Shown here piece by piece: positions 6,133 to 14,160 of a stretch of 19,047 nt of DNA (the stretch's first letter is position 1; each line of letters starts with the position of its first letter). The notes beneath the pieces are model-generated. The model was given only the letters and a program-made list of their open reading frames with translations. It had not been told where the DNA came from and did not search any database. The stretch lies in the NCBI GenBank assembly GCA_015064425.1, contig SVSF01000024.1, forward strand, positions 1 through 19,047, written 5' to 3'. Made by a program: the position numbers and the translations under genes. The DNA comes from Oscillospiraceae bacterium. GTDB lineage: Bacteria; Bacillota_A; Clostridia; Oscillospirales; CAG-272.

Positions 6133-7221
6133 TCAAGACTTTCTTGTTATATAGTTTTCAGCTGCAAGTATTTCGGCAGTAAGAACAGCTCCGCCTGCCG
6201 CACCGCGAAGAGTATTGTGTGCGAGGCTCACAAATTTATAATCATATATTACGTCCTCGCGAAGTCTTCCCACCGTAACACCCATACCGTTTTCTATATC
6301 ACGATCAAGCTTGGATTGAGGACGGTTATCCTCTTCAAAATAGGTAATAAACTGCTTTGGAGCAGAAGGAAGCTCAAGTTCCTGAGGTCTGCCCTTGAAG
6401 TTTTTCCAAAGCTCAAGTATCTTCTCCTTGGAAGGCTTGTTCTTAAACTTTACAAATACCGCAGCCATATGTCCGTCAGTAACAGGGACTCTGATGCACT
6501 GAGCAGTTATAACGGGGCTTGTCGCATTCACTATCTTATCGCCCTCGATCTTACCCCAGATCTTGAGAGGCTCTTTTTCGCTCTTCTCTTCTTCTCCGCC
6601 GATAAAAGGAATAACATTATCTATCATTTCGGGCCATTCGTTAAAGGTCTTGCCTGCTCCGGATATAGCCTGATAAGTAGTAACTACGACCTCATAAGGC
6701 TCATATTCCATAAGAGGTGTAAGAGCAGGAACGTAACCCTGGATTGAGCAATTTGGCTTAACAGCAATAAATCCTCTTTTTGTTCCGAGTCTCTTCTTCT
6801 GTGACTCTATTATCTCGAAATGTCCGTTATTTACCTCAGGAATTACCATAGGAACATCTTCCGTGCCTCTGTGTGCAGAGTTGTTGGAAACAACAGGAGT
6901 TTCCGCCTTTGCATATGCATACTCGAGAGCTTTGATCTCATCTTTTTTCATATCTACGGCGCAAAAAACAAAATCCACCTTTGCGCTTACACCTTCAACG
7001 TCATTAGCGTTCTGTACAACGATGTTTTTTGCATATTCGGGAATAGGACAGTCAAACTTCCACTTTCCGCCTACTGCTTCTTCATAAGTCTTTCCCGCAG
7101 ATCTTTCACTTGCCGCAATAGCCGTAAGTTCAAACATTGGGTGACCTTCGAGAAGACGTACAAATCTCTGGCCCACCATTCCGGTACCGCCGATGATACC
7201 AACTCTGAGTTTTTCCTGCAT
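6133..7221 (-). CDS. asd: Aspartate-semialdehyde dehydrogenase
   Basis: The enzyme (362 residues) reduces aspartyl-4-phosphate to aspartate semialdehyde with NADPH, the branch point to lysine/diaminopimelate, threonine and methionine. It has the N-terminal dinucleotide fold (VGIIGGTGMVGQR), the active-site cysteine in KPNCS (Cys158) and the base histidine in RVPVTDGH (His251). The sequence style (PNCSIQGYVPALTPL and LGTKRGF) fits the archaeal/fungal-like branch found in many anaerobes rather than the E. coli type. The ATG at 7221 follows a perfect AGGAGG with 7-nt spacing; the ATG at 7242 has no such site. A full-consensus promoter lies immediately upstream. The leader is only about 33 nt, too short for a lysine riboswitch. 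No terminator with a good U tail is visible after the stop. Confidence 0.93.
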   Translation of the reverse strand: MQEKLRVGIIGGTGMVGQRFVRLLEGHPMFELTAIAASERSAGKTYEEAVGGKWKFDCPIPEYAKNIVVQNANDVEGVSAKVDFVFCAVDMKKDEIKALEYAYAKAETPVVSNNSAHRGTEDVPMVIPEVNNGHFEIIESQKKRLGTKRGFIAVKPNCSIQGYVPALTPLMEYEPYEVVVTTYQAISGAGKTFNEWPEMIDNVIPFIGGEEEKSEKEPLKIWGKIEGDKIVNATSPVITAQCIRVPVTDGHMAAVFVKFKNKPSKEKILELWKNFKGRPQELELPSAPKQFITYFEEDNRPQSKLDRDIENGMGVTVGRLREDVIYDYKFVSLAHNTLRGAAGGAVLTAEILAAENYITRKS

Positions 7222-7260
7222 AAATATGCCTCCTAAATACAATTCAAGAATATGCCGATA

Positions 7261-7289
7261 ATTATACCATTTTACATCCGTCTTGTCAA
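7261..7289 (-). promoter_or_regulatory. Full-consensus promoter of asd
   Basis: On the minus strand TTGACA (7289-7284) and TATAAT (7266-7261) are both perfect and separated by exactly 17 bp. The predicted start is near 7254, leaving a 33-nt leader with AGGAGG. Confidence 0.85.
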
Positions 7290-7337
7290 CGTTATATCAT
7301 AATGTAATAAAAATAAAAATTACCTATTCTCTTTTGC

Positions 7338-7366
7338 TTGACTTAATAGGCGTTTAAATATATAAT
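7338..7366 (+). promoter_or_regulatory. Promoter of the rpiR-to-rpsA cluster
   Basis: TTGACT (7338-7343, five of six) and a perfect TATAAT (7361-7366) have 17-bp spacing. The predicted start near 7373 gives a leader of about 58 nt. The leader can fold: TGCGG (7374-7378) pairs with CCGCA (7416-7420), and TTTGCA (7380-7385) with TGCAAA (7403-7408), ending against the GGGAG ribosome binding site. Confidence 0.8.
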
Positions 7367-7430
7367 AACATTATGCGGTTTTGCAGGAATATTCATTTTT
7401 TATGCAAATCTTCTGCCGCAGGGAGTTTTT

Positions 7431-8291
7431 ATGAGCGTTGACATCTTAAGCCAAATACAGAAAAAAATGCCTGATTTTTCAAAAAGTCAGGTTGCTATAT
7501 CCAACTTCATACTTGAGCATTACGACAAAGCTGCTTATATGACTGCATCAAAGCTTGGCGAATGTGTTAAGGTTTCGGAATCTACCGTTGTAAGATTTGC
7601 AATGGAACTTGGGTTTGAGGGATATCCGGAGCTCAAGCTTGCTCTCAAAGAAGTGGTACGAAATAAGCTTACATCTGCACAAAGAATAGCTATTTCAAAC
7701 GATCTTATTCACACAGATGATGTTATCGGAAAGGTGCTTTCTCAGGACATAGACAAGATAAAATGGACTATGGAGACTGTTAACCGTGAAGCCTTTGAGC
7801 GCGCAATAGATGCTCTCATCGATGCAAAAACAATATACATACTCGGAGTAAGAAGTTCTTCTTATCTTGCGGGATTTTTAGGCTTCTATCTCAACTATGC
7901 ATTTCCCGATGTAAAAGTAGTACTTACATCAAGCGGAAGTGAGATGCACGAACAGCTTTTCAGAATGAACGAAAACGATACCGTATTCGCAATAAGCTTC
8001 CCCAGATATTCAAAAAGGATAATAAATGCAGTACAGTATGCTAAAAGCAAAAATTCAAAAGTAATAGTTTTCACCGACAGCGAGACATCACCCATAGCAT
8101 CGTATGCAGACAGTCTGCTTATTGCCAAAAGCGATATGGCATCCTTTGTCGATTCTCTTGTCGCTCCTCTGAGCCTGATAAATGCCCTTCTTGTTGCTAT
8201 CGGGCGCAGGAAGAAGCTTGAGCTTGAGGAAACTTTCAATAAGCTTGAAAACGTCTGGGAAGAAAACGACGTATACGAAAAGACAAAATAA
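7431..8291 (+). CDS. RpiR/MurR-family transcriptional regulator (HTH plus SIS domain)
   Basis: The 286-residue regulator has an N-terminal RpiR-type helix-turn-helix (about 1-78, with TASKLGECVKVSESTVVRFA as the recognition region) and a C-terminal SIS sugar-phosphate-binding domain (about 105-245, including YILGVRSSSYLAGFL, LTSSGSEM and ISFPRYSKR). Such proteins sense phosphosugars and repress or activate carbohydrate or amino-sugar genes; the ligand here is unknown. GGGAG lies 5 nt before the ATG. It is the first gene of a cluster that continues 1 nt later into a flavoprotein and then housekeeping genes, an unexpected place for a sugar-responsive regulator. It may control its own promoter and the adjacent divergent asd promoter; that is inference. 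Confidence 0.9.
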   Translation: MSVDILSQIQKKMPDFSKSQVAISNFILEHYDKAAYMTASKLGECVKVSESTVVRFAMELGFEGYPELKLALKEVVRNKLTSAQRIAISNDLIHTDDVIGKVLSQDIDKIKWTMETVNREAFERAIDALIDAKTIYILGVRSSSYLAGFLGFYLNYAFPDVKVVLTSSGSEMHEQLFRMNENDTVFAISFPRYSKRIINAVQYAKSKNSKVIVFTDSETSPIASYADSLLIAKSDMASFVDSLVAPLSLINALLVAIGRRKKLELEETFNKLENVWEENDVYEKTK

Positions 8292-8292
8292 T

Positions 8293-9513
8293 ATGAAAGT
8301 AGCTATTATAGGCGGAGGTGCCGCAGGACTCTTTCTTGCAGGAAGAGCAAAAGAGCTGGGTGCCGAAGTAACGGTATTTGAAAAAAATCCGAAACCCGGG
8401 CGCAAGCTTATGATAACGGGTAAAGGAAGATGCAATATATGTAATTATTGCGATATAAATGAGTTTTTGGAAAACGTACCCACGAATCCGCGTTTTCTTT
8501 ATACTGCTCTCAATTCATTTTCCCCTTACAATACTGTCTCTTTTTTTGAAGACATCGGTGTAAAAACAAAACTCGAAAGAGGTAACAGGATCTTTCCCGA
8601 AAGCGATAAAGCAGCAGACGTTGTTGACGCCTTAAAAAAATATGCGTCCTGCCGTTTTATTTATAAAAAAACAGATGGTCTCATTATAGAAAACGGAACT
8701 GTCAAGGGACTTTTTTGCGGAAATGAAAAGTACTTATTTGACAAGGTAGTGATTTGCACAGGCGGATGCTCCTATCCTCTTACAGGATCCGACGGAGACG
8801 GTTACAAATTTGCAAAACAAGCGGGACACAGCATAGTATCTCCAAAGCCCTCCCTGGTTCCTTTGGAAACTAAAGGAAAAAACGCACAGAGAATGCAAGG
8901 GCTTTCTTTGAAAAACGTGGCTTTGACGGTTACGGACAACAATTCCGACGGTAAAAAAGTATATGAGGATTTCGGTGAAATGATGTTCACTCATTTCGGC
9001 GTAACAGGTCCTATGATACTCAGTGCCTCGTCCCATATACGAGATATCAGTCCCGGAAAATACAGGATCCATATTGATCTTAAGCCCGCATTAAGCGAAA
9101 AGGAGCTTGATACACGACTCCTTTCCGATTTCGACAAATACAAAAACAAGAACTTCGAAAACGCATTAGGCGATCTTCTTCCCAAAAAAGCTATTCCCGT
9201 AATAATAGATGCTTCCGGAATAGATCCTTATAAAAAGGTCAACTCGGTAACCAAGGAAGAAAGACGGGCTTTGATACAAGCTTTAAAAGATCTTACTCTG
9301 GACATAAAAAGCACACGTCCCATTGCAGAAGCGATTATCACCTCAGGCGGTGTATCTGTGAAGGAGATAGATCCCAAAACAATGGAATCGAAGCTTTGCC
9401 GCAATCTGTATTTTGCCGGAGAAGTTATCGACGTGGATGCATATACCGGCGGCTTTAATCTTCAAATAGCCTTCTCGACCGCAAATCTTGCCGCTGTTGC
9501 GGTCTCCCAATAA
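8293..9513 (+). CDS. HI0933/BaiN-family FAD-dependent flavoprotein
   Basis: The 406-residue protein opens with an FAD/NAD(P)-binding Rossmann motif (VAIIGGGAAGLFLAGRAKE) followed by VFEKNPKPGRKLMITGKGRCNICN, the signature of the HI0933/YhiN family. The C-terminal flavin-contacting segment LYFAGEVIDVDAYTGGFNLQ (about 379-398) completes it. Databases name many members BaiN, after a bile-acid dehydroxylation gene, but the family is widespread in Firmicutes as a conserved companion of cmk, and its general reaction is not established. I would not infer bile-acid metabolism. The ATG begins 1 nt after the rpiR stop and lacks a clear Shine-Dalgarno site, implying translational coupling. An upstream in-frame ATG at 8182 lies inside rpiR and is not credible. 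Confidence 0.9.
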   Translation: MKVAIIGGGAAGLFLAGRAKELGAEVTVFEKNPKPGRKLMITGKGRCNICNYCDINEFLENVPTNPRFLYTALNSFSPYNTVSFFEDIGVKTKLERGNRIFPESDKAADVVDALKKYASCRFIYKKTDGLIIENGTVKGLFCGNEKYLFDKVVICTGGCSYPLTGSDGDGYKFAKQAGHSIVSPKPSLVPLETKGKNAQRMQGLSLKNVALTVTDNNSDGKKVYEDFGEMMFTHFGVTGPMILSASSHIRDISPGKYRIHIDLKPALSEKELDTRLLSDFDKYKNKNFENALGDLLPKKAIPVIIDASGIDPYKKVNSVTKEERRALIQALKDLTLDIKSTRPIAEAIITSGGVSVKEIDPKTMESKLCRNLYFAGEVIDVDAYTGGFNLQIAFSTANLAAVAVSQ

Positions 9514-9533
9514 TCACAAGGAGAAAATACAGT

Positions 9534-10199
9534 ATGTTCAAAATAGCTATTGACGGGCCTTCAGGCTCCGGTAAGAGCTTTCTTGCGAAAGCTATAGCAA
9601 AGGAACTCGGTTATATATACGTTGATACGGGTGCTCTCTACAGAGCAGTCGGACTTTACGTATTTCGCAAAGGACTTGATCCTAAAAATGCGGACGAGGT
9701 TATTTCGGTCCTTTCCGAAATAAAAGTAGAGCTTAAGTACATTGAAGACGGACAGAGAGTTCTTTTGAACGGAGAGGACGTAAGCTCCGATATACGTATA
9801 AACGAGATATCCATGTATGCCTCCGACGTATCTAAGATACCCGAGGTCAGAGCGTTCCTTTTGGATCTTCAGAGAAATATGGCGAAGGAATACAACGTTG
9901 TAATGGACGGCAGAGATATAGGTACGGTCATTATGCCGGATGCGGAAGTAAAATTCTTCCTTTTTGCCAACAACAGAAAAAGAGCCGAGAGACGTCACCT
10001 TGAGCTTTTGGAAAAGGGCATGGACGTCAGCGTAGAACAGCTCCTTGCCGAGATGGAGGAAAGAGACAGAAACGACTCTCAGCGAAAGATAGCTCCCGCT
10101 ATTCCCGCAGAGGATGCAATGATGTTTGACAATTCCGAATTGACACGGGAAGAAACCGTTGAAAAAGCACTAAGAATAATAAGAGAGAAAATGCAATGA
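9534..10199 (+). CDS. cmk: Cytidylate kinase
   Basis: The 221-residue enzyme transfers phosphate from ATP to CMP or dCMP. It shows the P-loop GPSGSGKS (8-15), the DTGALYRA segment (about 32-39) that binds the nucleotide base, DGRDIGTVI (about 125-133) and an arginine-rich lid (NRKRAERRH). Length matches the bacterial family. AAGGAG lies about 10 nt before the ATG, and the gene begins 20 nt after the flavoprotein stop. It overlaps plsC by four bases (ATGA at 10196-10199), so the two are translationally coupled. Confidence 0.96.
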   Translation: MFKIAIDGPSGSGKSFLAKAIAKELGYIYVDTGALYRAVGLYVFRKGLDPKNADEVISVLSEIKVELKYIEDGQRVLLNGEDVSSDIRINEISMYASDVSKIPEVRAFLLDLQRNMAKEYNVVMDGRDIGTVIMPDAEVKFFLFANNRKRAERRHLELLEKGMDVSVEQLLAEMEERDRNDSQRKIAPAIPAEDAMMFDNSELTREETVEKALRIIREKMQ

Positions 10200-10795
10200 G
10201 CGCTTATTCTTTTTTCTACAAAATATTGGCAAAGCCGTTTTTAAAGCTTTATGGCGCAGAGATCACCGGAAGTGAAAACGAGCCTGAAGGAGGCGGTTTT
10301 CTCGTTTGTGCTAACCACATGTCCATGCATGACGTTATCGTACTCGCGGCTTCACTCAAAAATCAAGTAAACTACCTTGCCAAAGCAGAGCTTTTCAAAA
10401 TCCCTTTGCTTTCATCGCTTATCAGAATGCTGGGCGCATATCCCCTTAACAGAGGACATGCGGATGTAAGTGCAATAAAGACCACGATAGCGCTCTTAAA
10501 GGAAGGTAAGGTCGTCGGAATGTTTCCCCAGGGTACCAGATACAAAGGCGTAGATCCCAGAACTACCGAACCGAAACACGGTGTAGGTATGATCGAATAT
10601 CGAGCTAAGGTCCCCGTTCTGCCCGTATGCATAGAGACCAAAGACAACAAAATGCATATTTTCGGAAAAACAAAGATAAAAATAGGAAAGCCGATATATT
10701 ACGAAGAGTTCGGATTTGAAAGCGGAAATACCGAAGAATTCAAAAAAGCATCAGAACTTATATTTAAAAGAATAACGGATATGCTGGAGAATTGA
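10196..10795 (+). CDS. plsC: 1-acyl-sn-glycerol-3-phosphate acyltransferase
   Basis: The 199-residue membrane-associated enzyme makes phosphatidic acid from lysophosphatidic acid. It has the acyltransferase catalytic motif NHMSMHD (H-x4-D, about 39-45), a substrate-binding segment ending YPLNRG, and VPVLPVCIET as the fourth block. Motif III reads FPQGTR where the family standard is FPEGTR, a Glu-to-Gln change in a residue thought to help bind the glycerol phosphate. The short form with no clear transmembrane helix is usual for clostridial relatives. The start overlaps the cmk stop. The next gene follows after 3 nt. Confidence 0.9.
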   Translation: MSAYSFFYKILAKPFLKLYGAEITGSENEPEGGGFLVCANHMSMHDVIVLAASLKNQVNYLAKAELFKIPLLSSLIRMLGAYPLNRGHADVSAIKTTIALLKEGKVVGMFPQGTRYKGVDPRTTEPKHGVGMIEYRAKVPVLPVCIETKDNKMHIFGKTKIKIGKPIYYEEFGFESGNTEEFKKASELIFKRITDMLEN

Positions 10796-10798
10796 CAA

Positions 10799-12814
10799 AT
10801 GGAAATAATCGTAGCTAAAAGTGCAGGCTTTTGCTTCGGGGTAGAGCGTGCGGTCAATACTGTCCGAGATATTCTGGATCGGGAACCCGAAAAGACAAAG
10901 ATATATTCACTGGGAAATCTTATTCACAATCCCCACATAATAAACGAGTTTTCCTCCAAGGGAGTCAAGGTCATCGAAGCATCCGATATAAGGAATATTT
11001 ACGAAAACAGTAACGAAGAAAACAGAAGTATCATTGTTATACGAACTCATGGGATAAGTAAAGAGTTGAATGATGAAATAAATGCATATTCTGAAAAGAA
11101 TAAATATTTTTCCGTCATAGACTGTACCTGTCCATACGTAAAAAAGATACATAAGATCGTTTCGGAATGTTACGATAAGGATCCGGAAGGAACGCTTATT
11201 ATTATAGGCGATTCAAATCATCCCGAAGTCAAAGGAATAAGGAGCTATTTTGGCGGAAACGTGATAATCGAAAACGATGCAAACGCTCTTTCATCCTTCG
11301 AATCCAAGGATAAAAGCGTTTTTATGGTAGCGCAGACGACCCAAAGTTTGGAAGAGTGGAAAAAATGTCAGAATTTTATCAAAAAGGTATGTACAAATCC
11401 ATTTATTTTTGATACAATATGCAGTGTTACCGAAAACAGACAAAATGAAACTGCCAAACTTGCCGAAAGCGTAGACGTAATGCTGGTCATAGGCGGTAAG
11501 GAAAGTTCCAACACGGCAAAGCTTTACAGTATTGCCAAAGAAAAACTCGGAGAAAGCTATTTCATTGAAAATGCAGATAAACTGCCAACTTTAGCCGAAA
11601 GGCATAACATAAAAGTCGGAATAACTGCAGGAGCATCGACTCCGGGCAGTATTATACAGGAGGTTATAAAAAACATGAGCGAACTTGAAAACAAGGCATT
11701 AGAAGTTGAAGAGTCTTTTGCTGATATGCTCGAAAAATCTTTCAAATCTTTATATACAGGAGCAACGGTTACAGGCGTTATAACATCTATCTCCGGAACT
11801 GAGATACATGTTGACCTGCAGGCTAAGGTAACGGGAATCATCCCCACATCCGAGCTTTCAGAAGACCCTGACTTTGATGTTAATGCAGCATTCAAAGTAG
11901 GCGATGAGATCCAGGCTATCGTAACTAAGGTGAGCGATCTTGACGGTGTTGCTACTCTGTCCAGAAAGAAGATCGAGTCCGCAAACGCATGGAGTGCTAT
12001 CGCAGCAGCATCTGCTGAAGGTAACGTTCTCGAAGGTAAGGTAGTTAACGCTGTTAAGGGCGGCGTTCTCGTTCTTGCAAACTCATTCAAAGTATTCGTT
12101 CCCGCATCTCAGTCCGGTCTTCCCAAGGATGCCGATCTTGCTACACTTGTAGGTCAGGATGTTAAGTTTAAGATCATCGACATTAACGAGCAGAAGAGAA
12201 GAGCCGTTGGTTCCGTACGCAAGGTTGCACAGGAAGAAAGAAAAGCTAAGGAAGCTGCTGTATGGGAAGGTCTCGAAGTAGGTAAGAAGTACGAAGGTAC
12301 TGTTACTTCCCTTACATCCTATGGTGCATTCGTTGATATCGGCGGAGTTGACGGTCTCGTACATAGCAGCGAGCTCTCTTGGAAGCGTATCAAGCATCCT
12401 TCCGAAGTTGTTGCTATCGGTGACGTTATTACTGTATTCGTTAAGGAATTCGATGCAGAGAAGAAGAGAATCTCCCTTGGTTACAAGACCGAAGAGAGCG
12501 ATCCTTGGAACATCTTCAAGAGCAAGTACAATGTTGGTGACATTGCAAACGTTAAGATCGTAAGCATGATGCCCTTCGGCGCATTTGCTGAGGTGGTTCC
12601 CGGAGCTGACGGACTTATCCACATCTCCCAGATAGCTGACAAAAAGATCGCTCATCCCAGCGATGTTCTCACAGCAGGAGAAACAGTTGATGCAAAGATC
12701 ACTGAGATCGATGACGAAAAGAGAAAGATCAGCCTTTCTATCAGAGCACTTCTGGCAGAAGAAGTTACCGAAGAAGCTGTTGAAGAAGCAGCTGAGGTTG
12801 CTGAAGAAGAGTAA
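10799..12814 (+). CDS. ispH-rpsA: Fused HMBPP reductase (IspH) and ribosomal protein S1
   Basis: One 671-residue reading frame joins two proteins. Residues 1-292 are IspH, the last enzyme of the MEP isoprenoid pathway. Its [4Fe-4S] ligands are Cys12 (GFCFGV), Cys111 (TCPYV) and Cys208 (TICSV), and its substrate-site residues include His43, His141/Glu143 (HPEV), the SSNT motif at 236-239 and GAST at 278-281. From about residue 293 the protein is S1, with four S1 RNA-binding folds at roughly 320-391, 410-470, 492-560 and 577-647 and an acidic, Glu/Ala-rich tail. This fusion is known in Clostridia. An in-frame ATG at 11675 with AGGAGG upstream lies at the junction, so free S1 (379 residues) could also be made. 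Codon choice shifts near the junction from ATA/AAA-rich to ATC/AAG/GTT-rich, as expected for abundant S1. GGAGA lies 9 nt before the main ATG. Confidence 0.93.
   Translation: MEIIVAKSAGFCFGVERAVNTVRDILDREPEKTKIYSLGNLIHNPHIINEFSSKGVKVIEASDIRNIYENSNEENRSIIVIRTHGISKELNDEINAYSEKNKYFSVIDCTCPYVKKIHKIVSECYDKDPEGTLIIIGDSNHPEVKGIRSYFGGNVIIENDANALSSFESKDKSVFMVAQTTQSLEEWKKCQNFIKKVCTNPFIFDTICSVTENRQNETAKLAESVDVMLVIGGKESSNTAKLYSIAKEKLGESYFIENADKLPTLAERHNIKVGITAGASTPGSIIQEVIKNMSELENKALEVEESFADMLEKSFKSLYTGATVTGVITSISGTEIHVDLQAKVTGIIPTSELSEDPDFDVNAAFKVGDEIQAIVTKVSDLDGVATLSRKKIESANAWSAIAAASAEGNVLEGKVVNAVKGGVLVLANSFKVFVPASQSGLPKDADLATLVGQDVKFKIIDINEQKRRAVGSVRKVAQEERKAKEAAVWEGLEVGKKYEGTVTSLTSYGAFVDIGGVDGLVHSSELSWKRIKHPSEVVAIGDVITVFVKEFDAEKKRISLGYKTEESDPWNIFKSKYNVGDIANVKIVSMMPFGAFAEVVPGADGLIHISQIADKKIAHPSDVLTAGETVDAKITEIDDEKRKISLSIRALLAEEVTEEAVEEAAEVAEEE
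11658..11677 (+). promoter_or_regulatory. Internal ribosome binding site and ATG at the ispH/rpsA junction
   Basis: AGGAGG (11658-11663) is a perfect Shine-Dalgarno core, 11 nt before the in-frame ATG at 11675-11677 (Met293). The ATG falls between the last IspH element (GAST and the following helix) and the first S1 fold. The spacing is slightly long but within the usable range. The same bases encode Gln-Glu-Val of IspH, so chance cannot be excluded. Confidence 0.5.
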
Positions 12815-12820
12815 TATTTA

Positions 12821-12857
12821 TATAAAAAAGACGGAATGATCTTCTGTCTTTTTTATA
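12821..12857 (+). terminator. Terminator of the rpiR-to-rpsA cluster
   Basis: A 16-bp stem (12821-12836 with 12842-12857, one G-T pair) has a TGATC loop and begins 6 nt after the rpsA stop. The right arm ends in six Ts followed by ATATTA, so the U tract is part of the hairpin base. Confidence 0.85.
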
Positions 12858-12952
12858 TTACATTCAGAAATATCAATAGACATATTTTTACCCTGCATAA
12901 ATTTTCAGAATAAGTTATCCAGTAATACTAAAATATATTCCATGGAGGAACT

Positions 12953-14089
12953 ATGAAAAGAATCATATCGCTTCTTGTTGTTTTGGCTTTTGTCGTTTTG
13001 GCATTTGCAGCTTGTGATCCCAAATCCAAGACAGATGATGAAAATTTAACAGAATCGGAAACAGAAACCGAATCTGGGACAGAAACAGAAGCCGAAGTAG
13101 CAGTATTGAATGCTTCGATAACAGCCGATGCAGAAACCCTCATTTTGGATTTGATGGAAAAAGAGCTTATAGTTGATGGTACCCAACATGCAAAAATAAG
13201 CTTTTACGGCAAAGAATATGACATTCCTGTAGAAAGATACGTTGTGAAACTCGAAGACAAATGCACAGTATATTTTGACACGGAAACTCTCAAATTCGTT
13301 TGCGGAAACAACAACGATGTATCCGATGTAAAGCCTCCCGTATTCACTATATACGGAGAAAAAGTGGAGGCAAACGTTTCGTATCTCCTTATGGCTAAAG
13401 ACTCCAGGCTTGCAGAAAAAACATGTGCAACATTCGGTGACAGTATAACCTGGTATGACGGGAATCCCTATAACTGGGGAAAGGAACAAGGTAAAGTTGC
13501 AGTCGGATATCAAAGCTATATGAGAAAATACCTCGGAATGAAAGTAAGCAACTACGGTTATTCCGGATATACGATGCCTCAGATAATCAGAATGTTAAAA
13601 GTCACAAACATTTCCAAATTCGATTACATTACCATTACCAGCGGAGCCAATGACGAGAGATGCGCTACTCCCCTCGGTGAGATTGCTGAAAAAGGTTCAA
13701 AATTTGACAGCAGAACCTATATCGGTGCTCTTCAAAGCGGAATCGAGCACGTTCTTAAGAAAAATGAAAATGCCAAGATACTTCTCATAGCTCCTATAGG
13801 CGGATGGTTCTATGCACCTCACGGCTACGATACAGGCAAGGTAGAAACTAAAGATGGTATCGTCGAAGATAAATGGGCAAAGGCTATGAAAGAAGTTGCC
13901 GAACTCTATGATCTTCCCTTCTGTGATCTTTATACTGAAGGCGGATTCAATATAGATAACAGAATCATCTATATGAACGATCCCGAGCCCAACAGAGGAA
14001 ACAATCTCTATTCCCTTCACCCCTCCAGTATCGGATATATCAGAATGGCGTCCGTTATTATGAGAGATCTCCTTAAATATTTTGCATAA
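12953..14089 (+). CDS. Lipoprotein SGNH (GDSL-like) hydrolase
   Basis: The 378-residue protein has a lipoprotein signal peptide (MKR, hydrophobic stretch, FAAC, lipidated Cys21) and a Thr/Glu-rich linker (about 30-48) like that of the lipoprotein at 1718-3382. After a small unassigned domain (about 50-150) comes an SGNH fold: FGDS with nucleophile Ser164, NYGYSGYT (block II Gly, about 199-206), GAND (Asn233, Asp234) and LHPS (His356). SGNH enzymes remove acyl groups from sugars, lipids or peptidoglycan. In the last block the usual D-x-x-H is Y-x-x-H (Tyr353), so the catalytic acid is missing there. GGAGG lies 4 nt before the ATG. I see no convincing promoter in 12858-12952. The substrate is unknown; cell-surface polysaccharide deacetylation is a guess. 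Confidence 0.85.
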   Translation: MKRIISLLVVLAFVVLAFAACDPKSKTDDENLTESETETESGTETEAEVAVLNASITADAETLILDLMEKELIVDGTQHAKISFYGKEYDIPVERYVVKLEDKCTVYFDTETLKFVCGNNNDVSDVKPPVFTIYGEKVEANVSYLLMAKDSRLAEKTCATFGDSITWYDGNPYNWGKEQGKVAVGYQSYMRKYLGMKVSNYGYSGYTMPQIIRMLKVTNISKFDYITITSGANDERCATPLGEIAEKGSKFDSRTYIGALQSGIEHVLKKNENAKILLIAPIGGWFYAPHGYDTGKVETKDGIVEDKWAKAMKEVAELYDLPFCDLYTEGGFNIDNRIIYMNDPEPNRGNNLYSLHPSSIGYIRMASVIMRDLLKYFA

Positions 14090-14095
14090 GCTTTA

Positions 14096-14139
14096 AAAAT
14101 GAAATACCGCAGACCCTAGGGTCTGCGGTATTTCATTTT
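14096..14139. terminator. Bidirectional terminator between SGNH lipoprotein and hydrogenase operon
   Basis: A perfect 20-bp stem (14096-14115 paired with 14120-14139) has a CTAG loop. The stem base is AAAA/TTTT, so a U tract forms on both strands. It lies 6 nt after the SGNH stop and 21 nt from the hydrogenase stop. Confidence 0.9.
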
Positions 14140-14160
14140 ATCTGCATTTAACGCTATTTA

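Noticed and set aside
6109..6747. 212-codon plus-strand open frame
   Set aside because: It lies entirely antisense to asd, which has clear family motifs, promoter and ribosome binding site. The peptide has no recognisable features.
7222..7260. Lysine riboswitch upstream of asd
   Set aside because: The consensus promoter leaves only about 33 nt of leader, far too short for a lysine riboswitch.
8293..9513. Evidence for bile-acid 7-dehydroxylation from the BaiN-like gene
   Set aside because: No other bai genes are present, and HI0933-family proteins next to cmk are widespread in organisms without this pathway.
12083..12655. 190-codon minus-strand open frame
   Set aside because: It is antisense to the S1 repeats. 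Open antisense frames are expected from the biased codon use of rpsA.
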